In this document: positions 1-8,601 of the stretch, in pieces
Layout of the letters: every line of letters starts with the position of its first letter
Numbering within the stretch: position 1 is the stretch's first letter
Assembly (NCBI GenBank): GCA_002633085.1
Contig: NSIV01000014.1
Location: forward strand, 1-47,604
Length of the DNA: 47,604 nucleotides
Source of the DNA: Curvibacter sp. PD_MW3
GTDB taxonomy: Bacteria; Pseudomonadota; Gammaproteobacteria; Burkholderiales; Burkholderiaceae_C
Direction of reading: 5' to 3'
Position numbers and translations under genes: made by a program
The notes under the pieces: generated by a model
Seen by the model: only the letters and a program-made list of their open reading frames with translations
What the model was told of the DNA's origin: nothing
The model's database searches: none

Positions 1-109
1 CGTCACGCCATGCAAGGGGTTGCGTGGCTGGGCCGGGGGCTGGCTGGGGGGCGGTGGCGAATCTTGCATGGGCAGATTTTCGCACCGCGCCCGGCCGCCG
101 CGTGGTGTT

Positions 110-787
110 TCAGTTCTGGCGGCGTCGGGCCAGTGCCGCGTTCACATCGCGCGGGTGCAGGCCATACATATCGGCAAATTCTTCCACCGTCTTGCCGCTG
201 GCTTCAAAGGCCCGGCACAAGGCCTCCTGCCGCGCCAGCTTCTCGTCGCACTCGGCCAGCGCGTCTTCCAGCACAGCCAGGGCCTCGGCGTCGTTGGCCG
301 GCACCCTGGCCAGGTACTCCTGGCGTGTCAACCCCGACGCTTCAAACGCGGCGATCAGCTGGGCGCGCAGTTTGGGTTTCAAGTCGTCTTTGCTGCGCGC
401 CTGCCGGCGGCGGAACAACTCCACCAAAGACAGGTAGACATGCTCCGGCGCCACCGGCTCCACCGCTGCGCCGTCCAGGTCATGCCGCTGTTTGCCGGCG
501 GCCACGCTTTGCAGGTAACGCGTGGAGCGCGTGTGCACCCCGAGTGCAGCCTTGAGGCTGTCGCGCTTGAACTGTTCGGGGTGCCTGGCCAGCAGTTCCT
601 GAAAAATGCCGAGCTTGAGCGGCAGGAACTCGGCGCCGAACAGATGCGGATACAGCTCGAACAGCTTCTCCAGAACGGGTTGCACGGAGCGGGTGCGCTC
701 GGCGCGGGTGGCAGGCGCCGGGGCTTGCGTGGGTGCGTCGGCTTGCGTCGGTTCGGCAGAAAGGGTGCTGGTCGTCATGGGGTTCAT
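110..787 (-). CDS. ProQ/FinO family RNA chaperone
   Basis: 225 aa. ProQ/FinO domain at about residues 33-150: the helix RSVQPVLEKLFELYPHLFG, then LKLGIFQELLARHP and the R..LRYL-like segment HTRSTRYLQSVAAG. These are the hallmarks of the FinO/ProQ RNA-binding fold. Family members bind structured sRNAs and mRNA 3' ends. The N-terminal 28 residues are Ala/Pro/Thr-rich and the C-terminal third is charged and helical, ending in RRRQN. Two start codons are possible (787, or 778 at Met4); neither has a clear Shine-Dalgarno. It is the last gene of a minus-strand row after the methyltransferase and pyruvyl-transferase genes. Bases 1-109, beyond its stop, show no recognisable gene. The family assignment is firm; its specific RNA targets cannot be read from sequence. 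Confidence 0.9.
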   Translation of the reverse strand: MNPMTTSTLSAEPTQADAPTQAPAPATRAERTRSVQPVLEKLFELYPHLFGAEFLPLKLGIFQELLARHPEQFKRDSLKAALGVHTRSTRYLQSVAAGKQRHDLDGAAVEPVAPEHVYLSLVELFRRRQARSKDDLKPKLRAQLIAAFEASGLTRQEYLARVPANDAEALAVLEDALAECDEKLARQEALCRAFEASGKTVEEFADMYGLHPRDVNAALARRRQN

Positions 788-840
788 TGTGAGGTCAACC
801 CGCTATTTTCCCACCTTGCTCAACCTGATGCGTCAGCGGC

Positions 841-2034
841 TCATGTCAACGGGCTCCGCAGTGCTTCGAAGCCGCGCCGGTACTGCGTGACCAGCCGATC
901 GGCCATGTCCTGCAGCACGCTGGCAGGCAGCACCAGGGCCTGCTGCATGGTGCCCGCCAGCTGCTGCACGTCTACGGTGGCGGGTACGTTCACCTCGTCC
1001 CAGGTGGCCGCGAACGCCGCCTGCTTGGCGGCCTGCTGCGGCGCTGCCGGCGGGCGCAGGTTGATGCGGGGCAGGGCATAGGCCATGGCCACAATGCGCC
1101 CGTGCAGGCTGCTGCCGCAGTAGCCGCGGCTGTGGGCGATCAGGGCGCAGATGTCCCACACGTTGAGCGACTCGGCCACGCGCACTGCGGCCGGCGGCAA
1201 GCGCGCAGCGAGGCGTTGCAGCACACTCAGGTCGTCATGCCAGGGCGCAGCGCCGGCGCGCAACAGCAGCAGGCCCAGACCACTGGTGGTGGCGACTTGC
1301 TTGAGTTGGGCTGCCAGTGCCTCCAGCGTGGCGTCATCGCCGAACTCGGCGCTGCACTGCACCGCCAAGTAGCCGTGTGGAAAGGCCAAGCGCAGTGGCG
1401 CCACCTCGCCTTGTGCGCCGTGCTGCGTGATGCGTTCGCCAAACAGCTCGGCCACCATCACCGCTGGGTCGGGCAGCAGCGCGGCGGCAATGCCGGCGGC
1501 CTGCAGCGTGCGCTGGGTCTGCACGTCTCGCACGCCCACGGCATCGGCGGTGCGCAGCTTGGCCAGCACTTCCGTACGCAAGGCCGGCTCGCTCTGCGCC
1601 AGTTGCATCCCACCCACGCCGGCGTAGAGCACGCGCTGCAGCGCCGGCCAGTGGGTGCGGTCGGCCACATACGGTGCCTGCCCGGCTGAGCCGGTCATGG
1701 CTTGCACCCAGGCCGTCTGCTCCTGCGGCTGCAAATAGGCCAACGTGGCCTGCACCTCCTCGGGCGGCAGCAGCATCACGGCCGCCTGCCAGGCGGTGGT
1801 GGTCAGAATCTCGCCGCCGACGTGTAGCAGGTCCACCGGCTGCGTGCCTAGCGCCGCGCGCACCTCACTCAGTGCGCGCACCGCATGGCCGCCGTGCGCT
1901 CGCAGGTCACGCGCCGCTAGCCCGGCAAAGATCAGCTCACGTCCCGGCAGCAGTGCGGCGGCGATGTGCACCAACAGCAGGTCGCCGAGGTTGTGGCGGT
2001 CGAAGGCGCCGAAGAGGATCAGGGGCCGCGTCAT
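841..2034 (-). CDS. Polysaccharide pyruvyl transferase family protein
   Basis: 397 aa. The N-terminal ILFGAFDRHNLGD (residues 6-18, NxGD motif), a central LHVGGEILT and a C-terminal SSLHGRIVAMAYALP (about 308-322) are the conserved blocks of the CsaB/WcaK-type polysaccharide pyruvyl transferase family, which adds pyruvate ketals to cell-wall or capsule sugars. The order NxGD ... SxLHGxI matches the family, and the length is usual. Its upstream neighbour on the same strand is a small methyltransferase. No glycosyltransferase or export genes are close by, so the substrate is unknown. A TAGCAT hexamer lies exactly 6 bases before the ATG and there is no Shine-Dalgarno, so a leaderless transcript is plausible. 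Confidence 0.82.
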   Translation of the reverse strand: MTRPLILFGAFDRHNLGDLLLVHIAAALLPGRELIFAGLAARDLRAHGGHAVRALSEVRAALGTQPVDLLHVGGEILTTTAWQAAVMLLPPEEVQATLAYLQPQEQTAWVQAMTGSAGQAPYVADRTHWPALQRVLYAGVGGMQLAQSEPALRTEVLAKLRTADAVGVRDVQTQRTLQAAGIAAALLPDPAVMVAELFGERITQHGAQGEVAPLRLAFPHGYLAVQCSAEFGDDATLEALAAQLKQVATTSGLGLLLLRAGAAPWHDDLSVLQRLAARLPPAAVRVAESLNVWDICALIAHSRGYCGSSLHGRIVAMAYALPRINLRPPAAPQQAAKQAAFAATWDEVNVPATVDVQQLAGTMQQALVLPASVLQDMADRLVTQYRRGFEALRSPLT

Positions 2035-2112
2035 GGTGCCATGCTAGCGCGACCTGTCTGGCCCAGGGGAATGATCCCGGTCGATGGTGATGGGGTGGCG
2101 ATGGGGCGCGCG

Positions 2113-2721
2113 TCAGCGGCCGCCCGCGCACTCGAGTTCGAACAGCGGCACCTCGGCCTGGCGGCTCAGCCAGACGCCGCCGCCCAGCTCCATGAAGCCT
2201 TCCGACAGGCCGCGCCGGTACAGCTGGGCGCGGTGGCGGAACAGGCGCGGGTCGGTCAGCGTCTCGTCAATGGTGTCACGTTCGTAGTCCTCACGCGTCA
2301 CGGCTTCCACATACAGCGCGCCACGGCAAAGCAGGCCCAGGTTGTGCAGCGCCTGCTTCAGATCGGCCGCGCTCAGGTAGGGCAGCACGCCCTGGCAGAT
2401 CACCAGGTCAAATGGTTCGGCACTCCGGTAGTCCACCACCGAACCGCGCTCCCAGCCGTAGCGCGCGCAGAGGTAGTCGCTGTACTCCACGCCGTGGTAG
2501 GCCGCGCCGGGAAAGTGCTGCGTCAGTGCGTCGCGCCACAGGCCGATGCCGCAGCCCAGATCCAGCACCCGTTTCACGGGCACGCGCAGGTACTTGAGGT
2601 AGCTGCACACAAAAGCGCCCAGCCGCTCCACATGCGCGGGGTCGACCACGCTGGTCTTCTTGTCGAAGTAGTAGCGCTGGTAGTAGGCCTCGTCGAACCA
2701 CTGGTCACTGGCAGATTGCAC
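2113..2721 (-). CDS. Class I SAM-dependent methyltransferase
   Basis: 202 aa from a GTG start at 2721. That start is chosen because AAGGAA lies 7 bases before it; the open frame extends to 2919 but the extra N-terminal stretch is Arg/Pro-rich and looks non-coding. The SAM-binding motif VLDLGCGIGLW is at about residues 52-62, with the acidic motif II HGVEYSDYLC after it and DLVICQGVLPYL as motif IV. The N-terminal FDEAYYQRYYFD resembles other small-molecule methyltransferases. It is followed on the same strand by the pyruvyl transferase-like gene, 78 bases downstream. The fold is secure; the substrate is unknown. Confidence 0.82.
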   Translation of the reverse strand: MQSASDQWFDEAYYQRYYFDKKTSVVDPAHVERLGAFVCSYLKYLRVPVKRVLDLGCGIGLWRDALTQHFPGAAYHGVEYSDYLCARYGWERGSVVDYRSAEPFDLVICQGVLPYLSAADLKQALHNLGLLCRGALYVEAVTREDYERDTIDETLTDPRLFRHRAQLYRRGLSEGFMELGGGVWLSRQAEVPLFELECAGGR

Positions 2722-2935
2722 GATCGTTCCTTGTTGCCGCTGCGCCCCAACGCGGGGAGCCAGCGGCAAGTATGGCGCAGGACGTGGCGAGGGCTGCCGG
2801 GCAGCGGGACCCCGGCTATAAATCAGGCGGTCACAAAAAAAGCGGAAAATCGTGTGACGGTCGTCCATTGATGCCGTGCCGCGCTTTCGTGGTCTGCAGG
2901 ACGTTAGGCCACACCACACTCAGCGCGGAGGCGTC

Positions 2936-3352
2936 ATGTCCATCAAATCAGTCGGCGGCGTGGCCGTACAACCCAAGCACAAGCTGTCCTGCCACTGTGG
3001 CGCCGTCGTGCTGGAGCTCAGCCTGCCCGACGGCATCGTCGATCCGCGCCGCTGCAACTGCTCCATGTGCCGCCGCAGGGGCGCCATCGTCGCGTCCGTT
3101 CCGCTCGACGGCATCCGCGTGGTGCAGGGCGAGCCGGACCTGCGGCTCTACCAGTTCAACACCAAGGTCGCCCGGCACTACTTCTGCGGTGTCTGCGGCA
3201 TCTACACCCATCACCAGAGGCGCTCCAATCCCCACCAGTACGGCTACAACGTCGGCTGCCTGGAGGGCATTGACCCTTTCCTGCTTCCGCACGTGCCCAC
3301 CAACGACGGCGTCAACCATCCGTCCGACCGGGCGCCGACGAAGGCTGCCTGA
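2936..3352 (+). CDS. GFA family (glutathione-dependent formaldehyde-activating-like) protein
   Basis: 138 aa. The ATG at 2936 is preceded by GGAGG with 4 bases spacing (GGAGGCGTCATG); the frame is open further upstream without a better start. Zinc-binding cysteines follow the GFA/CENP-V pattern: CHCGAV at about residue 19, CNCSMC near 44, and FCGVCGIYTHH near 84-94. The GFA label comes from a Paracoccus enzyme that condenses glutathione with formaldehyde, but most relatives have no proven reaction. The gene is single and divergent from the methyltransferase gene. A terminator follows. The structural family is confident, the function open. Confidence 0.85.
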   Translation: MSIKSVGGVAVQPKHKLSCHCGAVVLELSLPDGIVDPRRCNCSMCRRRGAIVASVPLDGIRVVQGEPDLRLYQFNTKVARHYFCGVCGIYTHHQRRSNPHQYGYNVGCLEGIDPFLLPHVPTNDGVNHPSDRAPTKAA

Positions 3353-3416
3353 GCCTTGGCTGGGCTCGGCGGCCTCGCGGCCTGCCATGCTGGGGGCTTG
3401 TGTGGCGTGGCCAAGA

Positions 3417-3442
3417 AAAACGGCACCCTCGGGTGCCGTTTT
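3417..3442. terminator. Bidirectional intrinsic terminator between GFA gene and glcB
   Basis: A perfect hairpin, CGGCACCC-TC-GGGTGCCG, is flanked by AAAA on the left and TTTT on the right. It lies between convergent genes (GFA on plus, glcB on minus) and can serve both. Confidence 0.85.
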
Positions 3443-3450
3443 CATATGCC

Positions 3451-3523
3451 AAATTGGCCTCTAGCCCTTGCCCATCATACGCAAGCAGCTATCAAACCCA
3501 TAGGCAGCTATCAAACCCATAGC
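3451..3523. repeat. Comamonadaceae-type short interspersed repeat, copy A with tandem end
   Basis: Begins AAATTGGCCTCTAGCCCTTG and ends in two tandem 19-bp units, GCAGCTATCAAACCCATAG (3485-3503 and 3504-3522). The terminal unit contains GCTAT-N7-ATAGC. Related copies occur at 22694-22710, 27612-27669 and 32704-32760. It lies between the terminator and the glcB stop. Confidence 0.7.
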
Positions 3524-3532
3524 GCCTCGGCT

Positions 3533-5749
3533 TCAGGCAGCCGCCTTCACCTTCAAGCGCCAGGCGTGCAGCAGCGGCTCGGTGTAGCCGCTGGGCTGCT
3601 CCAGGCCCTTGAGCACCAGGTCGAGCGCGGCGCGGTAGGCGAACGAGGTGGTGAAGTTGCCGGCCATCGGCTTGTACAGCGGGTCGCCGGCGTTCTGCTG
3701 GTCCACCACGGCGGCCATGCGTTCGAAGGTGGCTTTCACCTGGGCTTCGTTGGTGATGCCGTGCAGCAACCAGTTGGCCATGTGCTGGCTGGAGATGCGC
3801 AGCGTGGCGCGGTCTTCCATCAGGCCGATGTTGTGGATGTCGGGCACCTTGGAGCAGCCCACGCCCTGGTCCACCCAGCGCACCACATAACCCAGAATGC
3901 CCTGCGCGTTGTTGTCCAGCTCCTGCTGGATTTCCTCTGCGCTCCAGTTCGGCTTGGCGGCCACGGGCACGGTCAGCAGGCCGGTCAGCATCTGCTCTTC
4001 CTGCGCCTTGAAGTTCTTGGCGGTGGCCTGCTTTTCCAGTTCGTCCTGGATGGCGGCCACGTTCACCTGGTGGTAGTGCAGCGCGTGCAGCGTGGCGGCA
4101 GTGGGCGAGGGCACCCAGGCGGTGTTGGCGCCGGCCTTCGGGTGTCCCACCTTCTGCTCCAGCATGGCGGCCATCAGGTCGGGCATGGCCCACATGCCCT
4201 TGCCGATCTGGGCGCGGCCCTTCAAGCCGCAGGCCAGGCCGACCAGCACGTTGCTCTTCTCGTAGGCGGCAATCCAGTCGGTGCCCTTCATGGCGGCCTT
4301 GCGGATCATCGGGCCGGCGTGCATGGCGGTGTGCATCTCGTCGCCGGTGCGGTCCAGGAAGCCGGTGTTGATGAAGGCCACGCGGCTCTTGGCCGCGGCA
4401 ATGCAGGCCTTGAGGTTCACGCTGGTGCGGCGCTCTTCGTCCATGATGCCGAGCTTGACGGTGTTCTCCGGCAGGCCCAGCAGTTGCTCGACGCGGTCAA
4501 ACAGCTCGGCGGCAAAGCCGACTTCGGCCGGGCCGTGCATCTTGGGCTTGACGATGTAGATCGAGCCGGTGCGCGAGTTGCGCACGCCGCCTGTGGTCAG
4601 GCCTTTCAGGTCGTGCAGCGCGATGGTGGTGGTGATGACGGCGTCCATGATGCCTTCATGGATCTCGCTGCCATTGCCGTACAGGATGGCCGGGTTGGTC
4701 ATCAGGTGGCCGACGTTGCGCACGAACAGCAGCGAGCGGCCGTGCAGCTTGATCTCTTCGCCATTCGCACCCTTGTAGACGCGGTCGGCGTTCAGGCGGC
4801 GGGTGAAAGTCTTGCCGCCCTTGGCGACTTCTTCCGTCAGCGTGCCCTTGAGGATGCCGAGCCAGTTGTCATAGGCCAGCACCTTGTCGTCGGCGTCCAC
4901 GGCGGCCACCGAGTCTTCCAGGTCGAGGATGGTGGACAGCGCGGCTTCCATCAGCAGGTCGCTCACGCCGGCCGGGTCGCTCTTGCCGATGGGGGTGCTG
5001 CGGTCGATCTGGATCTCGATGTGGATGCCGTTGTTGCGCAGCAGGATGGCCGAAGGTGCAGCCGCGCTGCCCTGGTAGCCGACGAACTTGTTGGCGTCAG
5101 CCAGTGTGGCCTTGCTGCCGTCTTTCAGCGCCACGGCCAGCTTGCCGCCTTCCACCGTGTAGCCGGTGGAGTTGATGTGCGAACCCTTGGCCAGCGGCGC
5201 CACGCGGTCGAGCACATAGCGGGCGTATTCGATCACCTTGGCGCCGCGCACCGGGTTGTAGCCCTTGCCGTCGGCGCTCACCTTGGTGGCGCCCTTGGTT
5301 TCCGGCAGGGCGTCGGTGCCGTAGAGTGCGTCGTACAGCGAACCCCAGCGCGCATTGGCGGCGTTGAGCGCGTAGCGGGCGTTCAGCACCGGCACCACCA
5401 GCTGCGGGCCGGCCTGCACGGCCAGCTCGGCATCCACGTTGGTGGTGTCGCTGGCCACGGTGGCGGGCACCGGCACCAGGTAGCCGATCTTTTCCAGGAA
5501 GGCGCGGTAGGCCTTCATGTTCTTGATCGGGCCGGGGTTGGCCTTGTGCCAGGCGTCCAGCTCCAGTTGTAGGCGGTCGCGCTCGGCCAGCAGGGCGGCG
5601 TTTTTCGGGCCCAGGTCGTGGGCCAGCTTGTCGAAGCCCTTCCAGAAGTCGGCGCTGCTGATGCCGGTGCCGGGCAGGACCTTGTCTTCAATGAAACGGT
5701 ACAGGCCGGTGGCGACTTGCAGCCGCTGGCAGGTGGTGCGTTGGGTCAT
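3533..5749 (-). CDS. glcB: Malate synthase G
   Basis: 738 aa, close to the usual ~725. It condenses glyoxylate with acetyl-CoA to malate, in the glyoxylate/glycolate pathway. The start at 5749 ([12 protein letters not shown]) is preceded by GAGGAG; an upstream in-frame ATG at 5809 is not preferred. Recognisable blocks are [51 protein letters not shown], the catalytic-region [17 protein letters not shown] and [15 protein letters not shown], which carries the general-base Asp and nearby Cys of the family. No glycolate oxidase or isocitrate lyase gene is adjacent; the next minus-strand gene upstream is a haloacid dehalogenase, whose products can include glycolate. This link is inference. Identity is firm. 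Confidence 0.97.
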   Translation of the reverse strand: MTQRTTCQRLQVATGLYRFIEDKVLPGTGISSADFWKGFDKLAHDLGPKNAALLAERDRLQLELDAWHKANPGPIKNMKAYRAFLEKIGYLVPVPATVASDTTNVDAELAVQAGPQLVVPVLNARYALNAANARWGSLYDALYGTDALPETKGATKVSADGKGYNPVRGAKVIEYARYVLDRVAPLAKGSHINSTGYTVEGGKLAVALKDGSKATLADANKFVGYQGSAAAPSAILLRNNGIHIEIQIDRSTPIGKSDPAGVSDLLMEAALSTILDLEDSVAAVDADDKVLAYDNWLGILKGTLTEEVAKGGKTFTRRLNADRVYKGANGEEIKLHGRSLLFVRNVGHLMTNPAILYGNGSEIHEGIMDAVITTTIALHDLKGLTTGGVRNSRTGSIYIVKPKMHGPAEVGFAAELFDRVEQLLGLPENTVKLGIMDEERRTSVNLKACIAAAKSRVAFINTGFLDRTGDEMHTAMHAGPMIRKAAMKGTDWIAAYEKSNVLVGLACGLKGRAQIGKGMWAMPDLMAAMLEQKVGHPKAGANTAWVPSPTAATLHALHYHQVNVAAIQDELEKQATAKNFKAQEEQMLTGLLTVPVAAKPNWSAEEIQQELDNNAQGILGYVVRWVDQGVGCSKVPDIHNIGLMEDRATLRISSQHMANWLLHGITNEAQVKATFERMAAVVDQQNAGDPLYKPMAGNFTTSFAYRAALDLVLKGLEQPSGYTEPLLHAWRLKVKAAA

Positions 5750-5805
5750 GGTGTTCAACTCCTCAATCAAAAAATGCGAACTCGTTGGGCGCGTTGGGCA
5801 ACGCT

Positions 5806-6513
5806 TCATTCCGCCGGGAAAAATCCCAGCACATCGTTCAGGGTGCTGCCGGTGCGCACGGGCTGGGTGCCCAGCTCTTCGAACGGCAGGTCATAACGGT
5901 TGACCCACAGGGTCTGATAGCCGTACCAGGTGGCGGCCAGGGCGTCCCAGCTGTTGCTGCTGACAAAGACGATCTGCCCGGCGCGCAGGCTGGTGGCCTG
6001 CTCGCCCAGGGCATACGCCTCGGGGTGGGTCTTGTACTTGCGCACGGCGTCCACGCTGATCACGTGGTCGAGCAGGCCTTCCAGCCCGGCGCTGCGCACG
6101 GCAATGCCCAGCATCTCGGGGTCGCCGTTGGAGAGGATGCCGGTCTGGATGCCGCGCGCCTTCAGCGCCTGTAGCACGTCGCGGTTTTCCGGGAAGGCGC
6201 TCAGGTGCCGGTACTGGTTCATCAACTGCTGTTCCTGCGCCGGCGTGGGCGCCAGTTTCAGGCGCTTGCAGGTGTAGCGCAGGCTGGTCAGCGTCAGCGC
6301 CCAGAACGGCTGGTAATGCGCGCCGTCATTGCTGGTCGTGACCAGGTGGGTGTATTCGATCTGTTTGTCGCGCCAGAGCCGGCTCAAGGCTTCGCCCTGG
6401 CCCGGAAACAGCTGTTCCGCTGCCAGTCCGACGCTGTAGACGTCGAACAGCGTGCCGTAGGCGTCAAACAAGACGGCCTGCGGCTGAGCATGGCTGGGGC
6501 GGATTTTTTCCAT
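5806..6513 (-). CDS. Haloacid dehalogenase, type II (L-2-haloacid dehalogenase-like)
   Basis: 235 aa from ATG 6513 ([10 protein letters not shown]); a TACAGT hexamer lies 6 bases upstream, and the alternative ATG at 6555 adds a poor N-terminus. HAD motif I is FDAYGTLFD with the nucleophile Asp, motif II is [10 protein letters not shown], the motif III Lys is in [11 protein letters not shown], and motif IV is [16 protein letters not shown]. The Arg of [15 protein letters not shown] and the Ser/Asn/Asp trio match L-2-haloacid dehalogenases, which hydrolyse 2-halo acids such as chloroacetate to hydroxy acids. It lies 56 bases upstream of glcB on the same strand and is divergent from a LysR gene that may control it. 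Substrate range is unproven. Confidence 0.88.
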   Translation of the reverse strand: MEKIRPSHAQPQAVLFDAYGTLFDVYSVGLAAEQLFPGQGEALSRLWRDKQIEYTHLVTTSNDGAHYQPFWALTLTSLRYTCKRLKLAPTPAQEQQLMNQYRHLSAFPENRDVLQALKARGIQTGILSNGDPEMLGIAVRSAGLEGLLDHVISVDAVRKYKTHPEAYALGEQATSLRAGQIVFVSSNSWDALAATWYGYQTLWVNRYDLPFEELGTQPVRTGSTLNDVLGFFPAE

Positions 6514-6665
6514 GCCGTAACTGTATTTGATACTTGAGCAGGTATTAATACCCAAAACATTCTGAAATTCGGCACAAAAAGGATGGAATCCGTCATCTGC
6601 TTGACTTGGGCCGGCTGGGCATAATCGCCCAACCGTCCCACTTTGCCTTCAGCCCACACGCCGCC
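6514..6665. promoter_or_regulatory. Divergent regulatory region between dehalogenase and LysR gene
   Basis: A 152-base intergenic region, AT-rich for this genome. It contains the 12-bp perfect palindrome GGTATTAATACC (6541-6552) and, overlapping it, ATAC-N8-GTAT, which could be an operator for the adjacent LysR protein. A CATAAT hexamer at 6620-6625 may be part of the LysR gene's promoter; no good -35 was found. Confidence 0.4.
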
Positions 6666-7571
6666 ATGTCCCTGCCTTTTGATCTGGTTGACCTCCGGCT
6701 GATGGTGCGCATTGCCGAATCGAACAGCCTGACCCGGGGCGCCGAGGCGGCCCACATGTCGGCACCGGCGGCCAGTACCCGTATCAAGAATATCGAGGAA
6801 GGCTTGGGCGTCAAGCTGCTTTTCCGCACCTCGCAGGGCGTCACGCTCACACCCCCCGGCCAGGCCTTTGTGCACCATGCCCGGCTGGTGCTGGGCCAGC
6901 TGGAGCACCTGCGCGGCGACCTGCAGGAATATGTCAGCGGCATCAAGGGCCACCTGCGGGTGTTTGCCAACACCACGGCGCTGGGTGAGTTCCTGCCGCC
7001 GGTCTTGCGCCGCTACCTGCTGGCGCACCCCGATGTGAACGTGGACCTGCAGGAACGCCTGAGCCATGACATCGTGCGCGCGGTCTCCGAAGGGCAGACC
7101 GACATCGGCATCGTCGCCGGCCTGGTGCGTACCGAAAACCTGGAAGTGCTGCCCTACCGGCGCGACCGCCTGGTGCTGGTGGTGCCCGCAGACCACGCGC
7201 TGGCCGGCACAGCGGTGGTGGCTTTTGCCGACACGCTGGCCTTCGACCACATCGGCCTGCATGAGAGCAGCGCCATCCGCGCCTTTTTGCAGCAGATCTG
7301 CGACGGGCTGGAGCGGCCCATGAAACAGCGCATCCAGGTCAGCAACTTCGAGGCCGCCTGCCGCATGGTGGAGGCGGCGGTTGGCGTGGCCATCCTGCCC
7401 GAGTCCGCCGCGCGCCGCCACGCGCAGACCATGGCCATTGCCATCGTGCCGCTGGCCGACCCCTGGGCCGAACGCGCGATGCAGATTGTGGTGCGCAGCC
7501 TCGACGCGCTGCCGGTCTATGCGCGGGAACTGGTGGATTCGCTGGTGGAGGATGCGCGGCAGGGAGCCTGA
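6666..7571 (+). CDS. LysR family transcriptional regulator
   Basis: 301 aa. The N-terminal winged helix-turn-helix covers residues ~4-62: LVDLRLMVRIAESNSLTRGA, AAHMSAPAASTRIKNIEEGLG and LLFRTSQGVTLTPPGQAF. The periplasmic-binding-protein-like effector domain covers ~90-295, including LPESAARRH. Start 6666 gives the usual length, with the helix-turn-helix at the right offset. It is divergent from the haloacid dehalogenase-glcB pair, the classical arrangement for a LysR regulator and its targets, so it may sense a haloacid or glyoxylate-related compound. That role is inferred from position only. Confidence 0.9.
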   Translation: MSLPFDLVDLRLMVRIAESNSLTRGAEAAHMSAPAASTRIKNIEEGLGVKLLFRTSQGVTLTPPGQAFVHHARLVLGQLEHLRGDLQEYVSGIKGHLRVFANTTALGEFLPPVLRRYLLAHPDVNVDLQERLSHDIVRAVSEGQTDIGIVAGLVRTENLEVLPYRRDRLVLVVPADHALAGTAVVAFADTLAFDHIGLHESSAIRAFLQQICDGLERPMKQRIQVSNFEAACRMVEAAVGVAILPESAARRHAQTMAIAIVPLADPWAERAMQIVVRSLDALPVYARELVDSLVEDARQGA

Positions 7572-7692
7572 TGATCGTCTGGCCCGTCGGGGGCTGTACG
7601 TAGTATTCCGAATCCGATCGTCGCTCCCAGGCCGGAACTAAGGCCAGCACCGGCCATCCAACTGCCCACTCAAACAACGAGGAGGCCAGACC

Positions 7693-8292
7693 ATGCAGGT
7701 AGAACAGCAGTACGGGCGCTTGTCACAGGCACCCGTGTCACCCGACGGATGCCATCTTCTGGAGGCGTTCAATCCGCCGCCTGTGGCGATGAACTCACCG
7801 GCGGTTGATGTCATGACCGATCTGGCCAAGATCCCGGCCGCCACCATTGGCGCCGAGGCCTCACTGGAGGAGGCCAACCGCTCGATGCTGGCACGCGGCG
7901 TCCGGCTGCTGGTCGTGGCCGACGATGACGGCAGGATCACCGGCTTGGTGACGACGGTGGACATCCACGGCGAGAAGGCCATGCGGGTGGCCCAGGCGCG
8001 CCAGGCAGCGCACGCCGAACTGCGTGTGACCGAGGTCATGGTGCCGGTGGAGAAGGTGGAGGCACTCAGCTTCGACGCGGTGCGCAAAGCCACTGTCGGC
8101 AACATCGTTGCCACGCTCACCGCCGCGGGTCGGGCCCATGCGCTGGTGCTGGACCGCACGCACAGCGGCCGGCAGGTGCTGCGCGGCATCTTCTCGGTGA
8201 CCCAGATCGCGCGCCAGCTCGGTCAGCCCATCCACACCTACGAGGTGGCGCATACCTTTGCCGAAATCGAAGCGGTGCTGGCGTCGGCCTGA
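7693..8292 (+). CDS. CBS domain-containing protein
   Basis: 199 aa. It starts at 7693 with a strong GAGGAGG 7 bases upstream. It has two CBS domains: residues ~36-90 (AVDVMTDLAKIPAATIGAEA ... GRITGLVTTVDI) and ~110-185 (LRVTEVMVPVEKV ... RQVLRGIFSVTQIARQLG). CBS pairs bind adenosine nucleotides and usually regulate an attached enzyme or channel, but no effector domain is attached here. It is single, followed by a terminator. The 121 bases between the LysR gene and this one show no further gene. Domain call firm; role unknown. Confidence 0.85.
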   Translation: MQVEQQYGRLSQAPVSPDGCHLLEAFNPPPVAMNSPAVDVMTDLAKIPAATIGAEASLEEANRSMLARGVRLLVVADDDGRITGLVTTVDIHGEKAMRVAQARQAAHAELRVTEVMVPVEKVEALSFDAVRKATVGNIVATLTAAGRAHALVLDRTHSGRQVLRGIFSVTQIARQLGQPIHTYEVAHTFAEIEAVLASA

Positions 8293-8331
8293 GCGATGTG
8301 CCGGTGGTGAAGACCGAGGGCGTGCGCCAAC

Positions 8332-8359
8332 AAAAACGCCGGGCTTGCCCGGCGTTTTT
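8332..8359 (+). terminator. Intrinsic terminator after the CBS gene
   Basis: Hairpin CGCCGGGC-TT-GCCCGGCG with A5 before and T5 after. A near copy occurs at 10733-10759, part of a longer duplicated segment. Confidence 0.85.
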
Positions 8360-8376
8360 CATGGTGCGTAATGCGC

Positions 8377-8457
8377 AGATCAGTCTGCGAACTGCCCCGC
8401 CGCACGGATCGCCGTGCCCCACTTCTGCACTTCCGACGTGAGCCAGGCGCGCTGGCC
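8377..8457 (-). pseudogene. 81-bp remnant duplicating the 3' end of the Bug gene
   Basis: Reading on the minus strand, this encodes the last residues and stop of a Bug protein (RAWLTSEVQKWGTAIRAAGQ then FAD and a stop). It differs from the functional gene end at 10778-10858 at only two positions. The similarity stops abruptly after CTGGCC at 8457. To the left it extends more weakly through the terminator hairpin, like the other copy. It is a direct repeat of the intact gene's end and brackets the EamA-GlxA segment. No upstream part of a Bug gene is present here, so it is a relic or a recombination scar. Confidence 0.88.
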
Positions 8458-8601
8458 GTTACGGTCCGCTCGACAGCCCCCTCGGGGCGCTGGGTGGAGA
8501 TGGCCCGAATCCATCGAAAAATGGCATTTGGGCCAATGGCGTCTTGGCGCCTGGCAGCGAACAATGGGCCTCTTCGCTAACACCGCCGCCAAAGGATTCC
8601 T
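8458..8601 (+). other. Intergenic region upstream of the EamA gene
   Basis: With the terminator and the Bug remnant this completes a 309-base stretch without an intact gene (8293-8601). It holds the leader and presumably the promoter of the exporter gene; I could not pick a convincing -35/-10 pair. AAAGGA at 8591-8596 is the ribosome binding site. Confidence 0.4.

Noticed and set aside
3356..5572. 738-codon open frame on the plus strand opposite glcB
   Set aside because: It is the codon-position shadow of the GC-rich glcB gene: composition His/Val/Gly-rich, no family resemblance, and glcB is unambiguous.
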